From contig NC_063151.1 in NCBI RefSeq assembly GCF_020921035.1, positions 30,386,934 to 30,450,933 on the forward strand: a stretch of 64,000 nt of DNA. Reading direction: 5' to 3'. This document shows positions 1-12,589 of the stretch, in pieces. Both the position numbers and the translations under genes were made by a program. The notes under the pieces are model-generated. The model saw only the letters and a program-made list of their open reading frames with translations, was not told where the DNA came from and did no database searches. Every line of letters begins with the position of its first letter. The stretch's first letter is position 1. The DNA is from Rhodamnia argentea (Eukaryota; Streptophyta; Magnoliopsida; Myrtales; Myrtaceae).

Positions 1-118
1 GATTATTAACAGTACTTCTGATCTAGCCAATCTCATTTCAAAAGTCGGGTCAAGTTCGCTTAGGAAAATGTATGTTTCACTTCATATTGTGATAGGCCAA
101 AAAAGAGAGTTCACTGAC

Positions 119-302
119 CGTGAGCGTCGGCGGCAATCTTCATGGCCTTTGATCTGGCTTTTTCGCAGTCCATGCACAGTTTGATCACTATCTTTTGCTG
201 CAGGAATGAAATAAAATGAATGGCAGATGGATAAAGATGATTTAGCTAAGAAGCACCCTCACTGTGATGTTCAAATTGCAGTTAAATCATACTTGCCTTC
301 AT
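119..302 (-). CDS. Heavy-metal-associated (HMA) domain protein, 5' part only
   Basis: Two exons are visible on the minus strand and the rest lies beyond the left edge. Exon 1 is 297-302 and codes only for Met-Lys. Exon 2 is 119-197 and reads QKIVIKLCMDCEKARSKAMK followed by IAADAHG. This matches the start of small plant HMA proteins: first beta strand, metal-loop region, first helix. The tiny first exon carrying only Met-Lys fits this family. The metal loop reads M-D-C-E-K-A, so the second cysteine of the usual CxxC is alanine and copper/zinc binding is doubtful. An extra cysteine precedes the Met. The exon 1 donor is GCAAGT, so the first intron would be GC-AG; the acceptor at 198 (CTGCAG) is canonical. 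Exon 2 ends in phase 1 before GTCAGT. Many such proteins lack the full CxxC. Function here is unknown. Confidence 0.72.
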
Positions 303-1143
303 CTTCAAGAAAGCGAAGAGGAGATAGCTCTGGGACAAGCTATGGGGCTCTGTGAGATGAATCTTTTGAAGACCACCAAGAAGCTATCAAGTTCGTTTGT
401 GAGTGTGTGTATACATATATGTCGTATTCTTAAGGTTTAAGTACATTAGTTGACTTCGTGACAATAAATTATGCTGTTTGCACCATAATAATTGGGACAG
501 GAGTATGCATCTAGCTAATTAATTACAATTCATTATCGAGAATTGAATAGTATAACATAGGAAAATCTTTAATAATTTTAACTCAACTTGACAAGCCACG
601 GTACAACAGACTGAGTCAGTCCTGACATGCTTGACTTCAGTTGTTCAGTCATGTTCTTAACAAGTTGCTTAGACATTAAAATTTGGAGTGATGGACTCAA
701 TAAGCTTGGCTTGCTAACCACTCACCTGCGTCCCACTTTGCAATTAAGCAAAAGAACTATAGGGCTTGTGGCGAGACCGACATTGTCCAATCAAGATGCG
801 AAAGGAAAGTTTGTAAGCTGGTTGTGTATCCCTCAATACTTGTGTAAACAAGCAAATGATATGAAGCTGAATTAGAGACCAGAGAGGCCATGATAGCACA
901 GATTCAGCAGATTTGGCATGGTAAAGGTCTCTGCTTGATGTACATTGAGACATTTCATTGATACTCACATAACCCATTGATGGCGAGACAACTAAAAGTG
1001 AAAGAGATTCGATTAGCGTATGTTCTCGTTCACCACTTCTGAAAGATGGAGCCAAATCTAACCAAAAGTAATTTAAGTGACTTATGTCGGTCAATTCAAA
1101 GTTCCTCAACTCCAGATCAGGCCAAACAGCAGCTTCGAACAAA
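303..1143. other. Intergenic region between the HMA gene and UKL
   Basis: No coding exon found. This stretch should hold the HMA gene's leader and promoter, read leftwards from about 340-430. It also holds the 3' UTR and polyadenylation region of UKL, whose stop codon is at 1144-1146. Short open frames on both strands have no recognisable family features. Confidence 0.6.
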
Positions 1144-4100
1144 CTACGATGAAGAGGTGACTACTGGCTGGTCGTCTTCATCGGTACCAAAATATCGGTC
1201 TCCAAACTCGCCGATGCCAGGTACAACACGGAAATCTTTGTTTAAACCAGCTTCAATCTCAGAAGTCACAATCTTTATTCTTGGAAAGATTCTGCACACT
1301 ACATGCACACCCTGAGGCGCCTAATGGGACGTAAGCAATAAAGAAGTCAGTCCATTTCCTCATTAGGAAGAAGGATCCATAAGACAGTCAAATAATTATG
1401 GTGGAGCTTATGATATCGGAAATTGTCTTTTCCACTCACAGATATGAGGTTAAGAAAAATGATGTTGGACTCTGGTACGCCCTTCCTTATTAGTAAAGAA
1501 ATTGCTTGAACAGCTGAATTGCCTGGCAGAAGAACATGTAAACGACAATAATAATGGGGTGATCCCAGCCAATTCTCAGAAAAACTGATGGAGAAACTAT
1601 AGACTGTCTAAAACTATGGACGAATTATGTGTTGCTATAATCAGACAGATAAGAAAAGAGATTAGGCTAATGAGCTGTTCGATGAAGGGTATTTAGAAGC
1701 GAAAAAGAATGTTAAAGCTTGAGGAGGACCCATCCAAGAACCTGCAACCATTATCCCCTGGTACCTCATCAATTAAGAATCTAAAACGTAGAGACCACTT
1801 GTCGCAAGTAACTATTTCAAGACAGACCATTTCTCCTCATGTATAGATTAAATTCTAGTGAGAATTTAATTGCACGTAGAAACCACTAGTGATAATAGTC
1901 GTAGGTTTTGGGAGGGTCCTCCTCAAGCTTTAACATTCTTTTTCGCTTCTGAATACACTTCATCGAATGGCTCATTAGCCTCTTCTCTTTTCTTATCTGT
2001 CTGATTATAGTAACACATAATTTGTCCATCAATTAAAAATCTAAATCATCAAGACCACTTGTCGCAAGCCAATATTTCAAGAAAGACCATTGTTCTCATG
2101 TATAGATTATATTCTAGTGAGAATTTAATTGCACAGGTGACAACCAAAAATCCCATCAGCTTCCCCAGACTCTGATTCCCTTTTTTTTGGGTCAGACACC
2201 AATACTATGATTCAGCTAAACACGACAAACCTGTTCCAAGAATAGGATCTAGCAGCAAAACATGCCTCTCCGCAATGTCCTTGGGCAATTTCTCATAAAT
2301 TAGCTGCCGGGATCAGCAGAAATAAAAGGTCAGGAAAAATTGATAGAGGTATGCACAGAACTTCATGCGCTAGAATGTGTACGAGAGAGAGAGAGAGAGA
2401 GAAGCATACGTGCTGTCCATTGTCCCCTTCCCTGTGAATAAGAATCTTCCCTATTTTTATACCTTTACAACATGCTCGCAGAGCATTCTCCATACTCTCA
2501 CCACTGGCATTCATCAAAAGATGGATTAATCAATCACAATGCCACCATGGACACAAAGAAAATCTGACAGCAGTTCATCATAAATTGACAAGTAAATGGA
2601 AATTAATACCAACCATCTCTCAAATCCGTTAACATCAATCAGTGAATCAAAGAAGAATGGAAAGACCTAATCAAGTTTTACGAGTTTCATAAGTTTCTTA
2701 TCCAAAAATCCACTTAAGAATCACTCATGCTGTCACTGCACCAATGGCCAAAATCACTCAGTGTCACAAGTTGTGAATAGATGCAATGTCAGACCAAAAG
2801 TCGTAGGAAATGTTCATGGAATCTATTCCACCATCAAAATCCGGTTGGGACATTAAAGATGTCACCTAAAACTTAATGCCGTGGAGTTAGTGCTTACAGA
2901 TCTGGGACATGAGTAGTACCTCCGAATAACAGAAACACCGCATAATCTCTTACAGAAATCCACACCGGTATATACAGATCCTGCAGTCACAGAAAGAAAT
3001 TTCAGAAGGGAAAGTGCCAAATTCATTCCCATCAGAAAGTTTGAGCAGAAAATTTTCCACAAAGGAAAGATGAGATAATCCACTAATGAACTTTGTCACT
3101 GAGTTTACAGTTTTGGGTAACACATCATGATTCTGGTCAAGAGATCTCTCATGCCGACCCCATCCCTGATGGGAAAGCCATTAAGAACCTACTAGAACTT
3201 CTTGAGACCACAATACAACAACTCACCAGTAGGTGTAACCACCTGCTTTTCTGTGAATGGCAGGTGCCCCAAACCATGTTCAACCACCTGAGTAAGGAAA
3301 AGAACTGTAAATTATAAGGGAAAAGTTCTCACTTTCAGCAAATGATGCATAGAATTGCTTGAGTTCAAAACAAAAGACCCACCAATCGAATTAATCGATC
3401 AGCATAGAAGATGAAGTCATGCTTTGTTATCTGAGAATCGCGTATTAGAGTATGCATACCCCGAATCTGCAAAGGACATAAGCATCGATTGGATAAACAT
3501 TTTCATTTAGAGCTTGGGTATATACAATATATATGAGAACTGAAAATAGTTTACCAGACTAGGAAAGAAAGCTGTACCTACCTGAAATGTCGATTGAATG
3601 ACATACAAGTTTGGATATATTTTGCATAAATTGTGCTGGCCAAGCTTTGTCCTAATATGTTGAACTATTAGATCAATGGCCACGTGATTGTCTCCTCCAC
3701 GGGGAATAATGATATCAGCATACTTCTTGGTTGGAAGGATAAAATCATCAAAAGCAGGCTTCACAAAATTTGAGTACTGCAGCAAAACTGGGACGACTGA
3801 AAACTTTGGGGCTAAAAGGTAAATAACGAAAAACTCAGATGCAAACTCTGAACATGAAGAAACACCAATTTAGATGCTAAAGATGATGACACATGGAATA
3901 CAATAAGACAAACCTACAACTGGCGGAATCTTAACATTAGGGCATTGGTACATTAATCATCTCTTTTATATTATCACATGCATAACACTTTCTTTTCTAG
4001 CGCAAAAGGGAAGAAAAAGCTCTATCCCATTCTTTCATTGCTGAAAGGAAAAGCACAAAGATTAATCTCGTGAACATTAAATTAGCATTGTTGTGCAATC

Positions 4101-7100
4101 AATCACTACGGGCAGGACATTGGAACAACTTTAAGCTCGAAAGATTGGTATCCAGTCTTTTGATATATAAATCTAATGCAGTGAAGCAAAAGCAACAAAA
4201 GAAGATGCTGACCTGATCAAGTACAGCCCCAATATCCCGTCCCTTTTCACCAGTATCACGCCGTATCCTCCTTGCAAGACGTACATCAGCATCTGCACTA
4301 AAAATATACTGATATCCAGGAAGCAGGCCAATATATTAACAAGATCAAAAGAAAGGTCACAGGAGGCGCAATGATAGATAATTTACTCAATGAGGGATGT
4401 AAACTTTCTGTGGTGTATAAATTGGAATATATATTAGTAACGGGTTCAGGTGAAAACTTACAAATGCATTTGACCATATTTTTGTCGCAGCTTGCCTAAA
4501 GGAAGGACAGCAAACTATCAAATTTTATCACCCTTCAGCAGAAGACATCATCTCATTATGGCTAGCCAATAGGAAGGGATAACCGATGTCCAAAATTTAT
4601 CATAATCAGGTATTTTTATATGCATGACTGATGCTCGCTATTAGGAAGAGAAATGAATGAACTCACTAGGTTAAGTACTAGTAATCAGTAGTCGTTTGGT
4701 TTGAGATTAATAGTGAGACATATTATAGAGTAATTTTGGTAGTTCAAGTCAATTACTTTAGATGACAAAAGCAGCCATGGAAGTATTTAATCCATGATCT
4801 GTATCACAGACTGTCAGTCACTCATCCAATCAATTCACATTCAATCTAAATTTAAGCTCCTGATTTGAACTTTAAATTCATCCTACTGTTGCATGCTTTA
4901 ACCATAAAACGAAAACAACCATCCAGCCGGCTAATGTGCCTGAAGCTACACTTATTTGAAGCTCCTTTGCAGCTAGACATTGTGGAAGATCCATGGGGTA
5001 GATCTTTTGGCCAGATACCCTAGTGAAGACTAAGAGATGTTGATTTCAAAGAAGAACAGATATCAAGCAGACATGATTTCAGCAATGACCGAGCATGTAA
5101 TGAGTCCGATAATAATAGGATTATGGGGATATTTAATAATACGAAGGAGAAGGTGATGGTGAACCTGTATCAACAAATATCTTCATGTTCATCAGCTCAC
5201 GGACACGAGGATCATGGAAAATGAGTATGCCTTCTAAGATTATAACATCTGAAGGATTCACCTGCATTTGATGTCTCAGTAGTGAATTCTTTCTGAAGTG
5301 GACAACTCGAAAGAGCATATGTAGCAAAAATATTTTTTCTCAGCTTCATATTACATCACTGTACCTATGGGAACATACGTACTGACGTAATGACAGAAGT
5401 TAATTAGCCTTCAAGAAGTAAGTAACAAAGCTTTGGTAAATTGTACATCATTGGTGGCATGAGAGTGTTATCCCTTATAGATACCATCATTACCTCACAT
5501 TTTCGCATATTTCATGGGAAAGATAAGTATTCTTGAAGTTAGATACGATTTTAACAAACGACATAAGCCTAATCAGGACAGGAGATGGAAGATGATACAG
5601 GTGGGAGGTGCTCCATAAGCAAATAAAGAGTACCCTTCTTGCTGGATAGACATTATTTGTGTGACTCATGAAGTCATAAATGGGTATATCTACAGCCTGA
5701 CCATTCTTCAATTTGTCCATAGAACAGAGCAGTTGCTCAGTGTCGAATGCATCTGTTAAAATATTAACATTATGTTAAAAGAAGATCAATTCTTCTGTAG
5801 TGAAGAATATACAAGAGGGAATCAGAGAGAACCAATAATTTACTGGACTGAGACACTTAAAACTAACTTCCCATCACAGGAGAGTCTGCAATAATGTTAG
5901 TATGAGAAAATTAAAAGTTGTGAAAATAACCTACCTCAAGTGGCTACCTAAGTGGTAAAACTATTGGGACCTCAGCATGAGGTCTTAGGTTTGGTTCGGC
6001 ACAACCTTTTGGGACAAGGCCACAAGGTATGGGCCTCCAGGTGTGGATGACCTGCCTTTGGATGAACTAGGGTGGTTAGCTTAGTTTAATGTAAAAGGTG
6101 GCCAAGGATATCATTAGCCAGCAACACCAAAAGAAAAAGAAATTTCTGAAACTCTTCCTTACTGGTAGCTTGATTGGGTGTTTGCAATAACAAATAGGGA
6201 TATTTGCCAGATTGTCTTTGAATAGAATTGACCAGCTTTACTCAATCAATTTTTGTGTGTCAATTGTCATTAACCAAGAATTAATAAGAAACCCATAAGC
6301 CGGATTGCTAAGGGTAGAAAATAAGGATGACGTGATAAAGAGAAAAATGAGATGGTTTCAAATGAGTAGATGGACACAATCTCAAGTAAAAGCACAAAGT
6401 AAAAAAGTGATGACCAAAAAAAAAAGACGAAGGTAGAGACTGTGACGGTGGATTTACAAGTGACAGGTACTTATGCAAAGAGCCAAATGACAGAGAAGAT
6501 TTGCCTAACCTAAAGAGCAAGACAACATGAGATGGCCTATGTCAACAATACGTATAAGAAGGATATAACAAGAACATTGCTCATTGAAGGACTCAACACT
6601 CAAGAGAGAAATGTCCTCACTGGGATGGTCAAAGTTGTATTCGTGCACTCGTGCAAGTTCCTCTTCACTCAAATGATGATAGAATGAATCCTGAAATGCA
6701 GAGCATTCATTTCAGTTTAAAAGGCCAAAGGCATCAGAAGCCATATTCGAACAAAAGAACTTTCCCACTTGATGATGACACCATCCCTATACAAGGAATG
6801 TTACCTGGTTAACAAGTACGACACGCTGATCATGAAGCTGCTGAATAATCATGTCACAAACTGTAGTCTTTCCAGATGCTGCTCCACCGGCAACACCTGC
6901 CATAAAAGCATTGGTAAGAACATTCAGACGAAAGCAAACTGATTACAAGAAACCGAGTGTAAGGCCATTTAAAGAAATTGAGCACAAAATTTTCCAAAGT
7001 TACACAATCATATTCTCACCGATGACAAATGGTTGCTTAGGCATGTTTTCAGTCACTGAGGTTGATGGTTGCTCCACTCCATCTCTAGGCTGCAAACCAT

Positions 7101-7170
7101 CCATGTGAAAACCAGAGAAATGGGCCCTCGATGAAGTCTCTATCATATCCACAACGGACTTAGAATCCAT
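1144..7170 (-). CDS. UKL: Uridine kinase-like protein (uridine kinase + UPRT-like domains)
   Basis: Fourteen exons, minus strand, listed from the start codon: 7020-7170, 6805-6896, 6621-6690, 5634-5752, 5165-5261, 4213-4292, 3582-3776, 3383-3466, 3227-3287, 2920-2980, 2410-2503, 2231-2303, 1440-1522, 1144-1320. These sum to 1437 nt, 478 aa, with phases matching at every junction. The protein begins [11 protein letters not shown], as plant UKL proteins do. The Walker A loop [12 protein letters not shown] is at about residues 51-62, followed by [14 protein letters not shown] and the uridine kinase core. The C-terminal half is UPRT-like: [15 protein letters not shown], a PRPP-loop region [13 protein letters not shown], and [11 protein letters not shown] near the end. 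Family role: phosphorylation of uridine/cytidine to UMP/CMP in pyrimidine salvage. The UPRT half of plant UKLs is reported to be weak or inactive, which is family knowledge and not visible here. A leader intron probably precedes the start. Confidence 0.95.
1617..2134. repeat. Compound inverted + direct repeat in UKL intron 12
   Basis: Four blocks lie in the order A, B1, A-inverted, B2. A is 1617-1731 and its inverted partner is 1914-2028; read by eye they differ at roughly ten of 115 positions. B1 (1767-1875) and B2 (2027-2134) are direct copies sharing the run ending GAGAATTTAATTGCAC. The RNA could form a long hairpin with a loop of about 180 nt. No transposase or clean terminal repeats were seen. 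The most likely source is a rearranged non-autonomous element or a captured fragment. Confidence 0.8.
2383..2402. repeat. (GA)n microsatellite beside a UKL 5' splice site
   Basis: About ten GA units. On the sense (minus) strand this is a CT tract that starts a few bases into intron 11, directly after the donor GTATGC at 2409. Confidence 0.9.
5940..6130 (+). mobile_element. SINE-like, tRNA-derived insertion in UKL intron 3
   Basis: The segment has an A-box-like stretch (GGCTACCTAAGTGG) followed about 45 bp later by a B-box-like stretch (GGTTTGGTTCGGC), then a non-tRNA body. This resembles plant Au-type SINEs. Boundaries and target-site duplication are not clear, so this is a family-level guess. 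Confidence 0.45.
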
Positions 7171-7194
7171 AAGCAAGGACCTCGATGAAGACTT

Positions 7195-7928
7195 CTACAT
7201 AATTCGTAAGCAAGACCATCAATAAGTATTTCTGGTTAGTGGTAGTGTGAACTAAGTTCTTCTTGATGAAGAACAGCACGGTTCCAAACTTCCAATTCAA
7301 TGAGTTTCCAAACAATGCAAGACCTATATAGTCATCATCTATGTCAAAACCATTCATGCATAGTCAACATCTCAGTTCCGTAACCTAATAAAGATGGTAC
7401 TCCATTACACAGCATTCAAAGTAAGCATCTTTTCCGGCTACTTTGCTTTATTTGGAAGAGAGAGAGAGAGAGCTCAGAATGCGTAGAACACTCTGCTTCC
7501 TCTTACGTGTGCCATGGAAACGCCATTGTCCAAATAACAGTCGATTCCTAAGCCACTCATCTTTTGATACCGAATCAGCCAAAACTGCCATATACTTTAA
7601 AAAGTGTTCTGCGGTCTGTGAGGTCGATATAACAAGCAACACCAGTGACTCAAATAAAACAGCGAAGCTCATCAATAGCATGCGTTTGCAACTCATATTC
7701 ATAGACAACAACGCCGACACGCCATATCTCGTGCACGTAATACTTATTTCAAGGACATGATCAATCAAAAGAAGGTTTCGATCCGAACTGATTTCGGACA
7801 GCTCGACGGTCGCCGAGCCAACCACACAAACTCCGACCACCTCAATCACCGCAAAAACTTTCAGACAGGAAAAACTGAAGACAAAAAAAGGACCGGGGGG
7901 GTGGTGGGGGGAGAGAACGTTTGAGTAC
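7195..7928 (-). other. Probable 5' UTR intron of UKL
   Basis: On the minus strand a donor (CCAG then GTACTC) sits at 7928 and an acceptor (ATGTAG) ends at 7195, 24 bp before the UKL start codon. The leader exon would lie at about 7930-8230, in a region rich in CT tracts. Leader introns are common in plant housekeeping genes. No transcript is available to confirm it. Confidence 0.5.
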
Positions 7929-9284
7929 CTGGCCAGTTCGATTCAAAGAGAGAGCTTTCTTCGAGCTGCGAGCAGACACAGAAAAACCCCACACACGCAA
8001 GTTCGAGCCCTGTTACAATAAGGACGAAGGCGAGTGACGGAGGTAACTTTCGTTAGTGCGGATAAGACGGAGGAGGAAGGAGAGGAAAGCAAGACCTCGC
8101 CCCCATCGGGACTCGACTCGTCGCTATCGGTCGTCCATGAACATCAAAGTTTTCCCTCTCTCTCTCACTCTCTCTCTCCTAAGCCGTCTTCCTCCTTCCA
8201 AAATGGCCATCGTCGCTGTTTTTTAAGCGCGCGCGACCGCCTGCCCTGCCGGTGTCGCCACAGGACGGAAGCTACTGCTGCATCATTGGTTTAAGGGTCA
8301 ATCAGTCGCCTTTCAAGCCAATAAAAAAAAGTCAATAATTCGTCAACAGATCATATATAAAAGATTACGTCCGACTCGCGTTGGAAAAATAACGGGTTGA
8401 ATTGCTCGAAACCCCTTAAACTTCGAGACCCTTGCACGATAACCCTTACATTTCGAAGAAGTTACAAATCACACCCCCATTCAACTTTGATGTCATCGCT
8501 CGATGGCTCCGTACTTCGAAAACTTGCACGTCAGCCCTGGACTTTGATTTTAGCTGCGATCGTCATTTTTTTTCCATCTGCGTAGCCCTTAAGTATTACT
8601 CGAAAAATAGATTATTCTACGAAAACAACCTGTACTGACTTTTCTTAACTTATCGACCTTGCATTATATCTTTAATTTTTTTTTTTTGTATTATTAACCG
8701 TGTAACGTGGGTTCTTTTATAAACAAAGTTAACTAAGTCCATTTTTAGATGTGCAAACAAAATATCGATTGTGAGAAAAAATCAAAATTCAGGGGGTGTT
8801 TTACAAATTTTCCATGTTCAGTAGCTATAGCACTACAGTGATAAAGTTGAGTGGAATATTCAATGACATTTAGAAGTCCGGAGAATACAGCAGTGCCAAA
8901 ATTCATGGAATTTTTTGGATAATTATCCACAATTTTAATATTTTTCTCCTATTTTTCAAAGAAATTTTCATTTTATAACGTTCATATTTGAGGTTGGTGC
9001 CCGTTAAATATCAAACTTTAAAGAAAATTACGCTTTGCTTTTAATCATCACGATTCCAATCTCGAACACCCAAATTTGATTTGATTTTTTTTTTTGTGTG
9101 GCAATTTCGGACTTGTAGATGCAAGAAGTGATTCAAAAGAGAGCGTACCAGGAGTTGTTGATCGATGCAGATGTCGATGCTTGTTTGTAAAACAAACAAA
9201 TAAGGCGTTTTTCTTGTCCCACATAGGAGGAACGAGAGAGTGCAAGACACTTTAAATATGAAAAAACCATTATGGTCTTTTAAA

Positions 9285-9395
9285 CGGGAACATGGATGGC
9301 TAGGCTAGACTTCACTGTACCCGCATGTAGGTGTATGAACGATAAGGGTCTAGAGTTCGATCCCCGTGAGTGATTGGCGTAAAAAAAAAAAAAAA
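9285..9395 (+). mobile_element. SINE with tRNA-like head and A-tail
   Basis: The A-box region (ATGGATGGCTAGGC) is followed by a good RNA polymerase III B-box (GAGTTCGATCCCCG) at about 9353-9366. An uninterrupted A tract follows at about 9380-9394. This order is the hallmark of a tRNA-derived SINE on the plus strand. Confidence 0.6.
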
Positions 9396-10838
9396 GCCGG
9401 TGCAGGAAGGAAGCTTATGCATGTCCATCAAATTTCTCGGCTTCAACGTTCATGTCTACTCGTGTTCTCCTATTATTCCTGCGTGAGCGTTTTAAATTTA
9501 AGTTAATGTCCGTAGAATGTTTTTCTTTAGCTTTTAGGATTGTAGGCGATTATGCTCGATCTAATTTTGCACAATGCTTGAATGTCATTAATAAATACGT
9601 AGAAGCGTGCATAATAACATTTTTGGAGTAGAATTTCTACTCCAAAAATACCTCCGAAACTGAAATTCGTTTGATTATGCAGTTTCATTTTGTTATTCTG
9701 GAGTATTTTTTTTGTTCTAAAAGTAATTTTAGAGCTACTTGAAGAAGTTAAAAAAAATTACTTTTCTCTGAAAGCAGAAAAATCAACTTCTATTCGGAAG
9801 AGTAGAAAAATCAATTTTTGCCCGGAAGTTGATTTATAGAGCAAAAGTATTGCCATGCGTGTTGCATATCCATCTATATAATAGAAATTTTTCATAAATA
9901 AATGAATGAAAAATACAGTTCTCGGATTGACCCTGGAATCGCCGGTTTGGCTCCAGGTCAACAAGGTCGGTTTCCGTTTTACACACTAGGAACCGACCAT
10001 AATTGGGTAGTTTCGAGGTACTAAGGTGGGAATCTATCACCCCTAAAAGTTGAATAAAATGCATGTTAATAAGTTGCGTCGTGACTTTAACAATTTAGCT
10101 TTATCATATCCGTATTATATATTGACTTGGGCTTCATTTGTAAGGCAGAAAACGGATAATTTAAAAAATATTTTCCTAAAAATAGTTACTTACCTCATCT
10201 ACAAAAATGAAGGAAAGAAATCTTTTTTTTTTTCACCGTCCACGAAATATTGAAACATAAGTTATTATCCATAATGAAAATATTTTTAATTAATTAATTA
10301 TTCCAAGCAATACCATCCATGATTTTTAGGAAAATGTTTTCAAAATCATTTTTGTGAGACAAACGGAATTTTAGATGCATTGTTTATGCACTTTTGGAGG
10401 TAATAATACCTCAAAAAATGTATGATTAAGAATGTCATTTTGTCAGAAGCCCATTGAAAAGTGTGTATTTGATGTAAAAAGATGGAGGAATTCCTTTTTC
10501 TCGTTGGAGCTGCAACAACAAAGTTGTCAAGATTTTCCTAATCCCAACACAGTAGTTACCAAATTCATGATTATAGCTCATTGTATTGCCCTTTATTTCT
10601 CATGGTAATATGGCTGGGTTGTGCAATATTTGTAGCTACCAAATTCATGGTTGTAGTTCAATGTATTGCTCTTTATTAAAGGATAACAAATTCTCCCAAA
10701 GAAAATAAGATAAATTAGGGATTTACCACTGTAGACGTAAGCTTCTAAGAAGTTCTTTTCTTTTGGTCGTTTGAACCACGTTAATTGCTGGGTGTTCCTC
10801 TTCTCTCATGCTATCTATTTTTTATTATCATTAAAACA

Positions 10839-10851
10839 TGATATCAGAACC
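10839..10851 (+). mobile_element. Possible LTR-retrotransposon primer-binding-site remnant
   Basis: TGATATCAGAACC follows a CA dinucleotide. It resembles the initiator-Met-tRNA primer site TGGTATCAGAGC found just after the left LTR of plant Copia elements. No gag-pol reading frame follows and the left LTR edge cannot be set, so at most this is a decayed fragment. Confidence 0.3.
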
Positions 10852-11839
10852 CGGTTACCAATAAGTCTAGACCTAACGGACACACAAGAGATATACGAGT
10901 TGTTGCGCCTCCTACCCATGGCCCGATGTGTGAGGGGAAAATTGTTAGGGTTGTTCCACACCGGTTGTGGAATGGCTTGGTGGTTGAACAGGCAAAAACT
11001 ATCGATGTTTTTTTTTTGGCGAAAACTATATAAAAAAAAATTAGAAAGTGATTTCTTTTGAAAATCTGGTTCCAGTGCAGATGGGCCTGCCTTTTGGTTG
11101 GTCTAGAAAAATGAATTAAAATTAACTCGTGGATCCTCCTGATTTCGAAAATTAAATTATAGTAATATTATTAGATAATGACACCCATCTTGGCTCCAAA
11201 GCGAAGTCAGTGAAATAATCAGAACTCCATTAAATGGTGTGCTTTGGGCCAAAAATGTGTACACGATGAAGGAATGCTTCTCAATGTGATTTGAGAAGTG
11301 TGAGCCCAAGAACTAGTTTGGGTTTAGTTCATTCAGTTGGGTCGTCACTGTATGCTAAAGAGAATTTTGGGCCCATCACTCTCTTAAAACTTATGGCGTG
11401 TTTATTTCAGAGAAAATTTGATGATAAAAGAAAATGTTTTTTCTATTTTCTATGTTAGAAAACTCATTTTCCTAACTATAAGCATGCATGTTTCTTTGAC
11501 CGTAAATGGTTCTCCATCAACTGATCATTTCGGCAAATCAAAACCGTGAAAGTTGAGAAAATCCATTCGAGAAGAATTTTGTCACTCTAAAAGCACATCC
11601 TGTTGGGACTAGAATCTTTCTCTTTTTATTCACTCTTGCTATGAATTCTTGGGGCTCCACTTGACTAGCAAAATTGGAAGTAGGAGTTGTGTAACATCTA
11701 GCACAGGGAGAACCTAATCTTAAAGGGGACTTGAGGCCTTGACATTCATAATTCCATTGAAGTGAGTTTTGTCGGGATGATGATAACCCCTCGAAAATTT
11801 TTAACTTCAATAAACTGTCACCCACACTATAAGTATGTG

Positions 11840-12120
11840 ACGTGATTCTCGAATTTTAAATGTGTTCAATGTGGCCCCTGAACCTTAACTCAATGTGGAA
11901 TGTTATCTCTGTATTTTTAATTTGTTCAATGTGATTTTTGGACTTTTGGTAAATGTTCAATTTAATTCTTAGACTATACGAAAACATTCAATGAGCACAT
12001 TCAACAAATTAAAAGTCCAGTGACGACATTGCATATTGGATTAAGGATTAGGTACCATATTGAGCAAATTTATAATTCAGAGATCACATTGCATACTGAA
12101 TTAAAATTCAGAGATCATTT
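11840..12120. repeat. Foldback element, family 1, copy 1
   Basis: The left arm has motifs such as GTTCAATGTGG and CTTAACTCAATGTGG. The right arm has the complementary order (CATTGCATATTGGATTAAGG, CATATTGAGCAAATT). The arms are degenerate and meet at about 11995. The wording matches the element at 15080-15515. Confidence 0.55.
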
Positions 12121-12589
12121 TTGTTATTTTCCATATACTTTACGGCATTTTTACATTCGATTACGATGGTATCGTACAATGATTTGTATACGGGCGTCTC
12201 AACAATTTTTTTTTTTCCTTTTTTGTGCAAGCACTCATGGACGACCCAAAAAAAAAAAAATTTGTCCAAATTATGGGTGTGGATTCGGGTCGACAAGAGT
12301 AGGAAATAAAACGACTTCATCTTCATGCTGGGGCGTGACGGTCGAAAGGCAGCATGCGTGAATCATTCCTCTTTTCCATGACATCATATCTCTTTTGTCA
12401 ATATGGGGCGGCACTACATGCTCCTCGCCTTTTGGCTCGACGTCAATATATATATCTACTTCAATTATAGCAAGCATTACGAACAATCCTCGGTGATACA
12501 TGCTTCTAATATACAGATTATGGCAAATATAAGGAAAAAGACATATTGCATTGATATCAATTCAATGCTAAACCTTTTTTTTTATGCCA

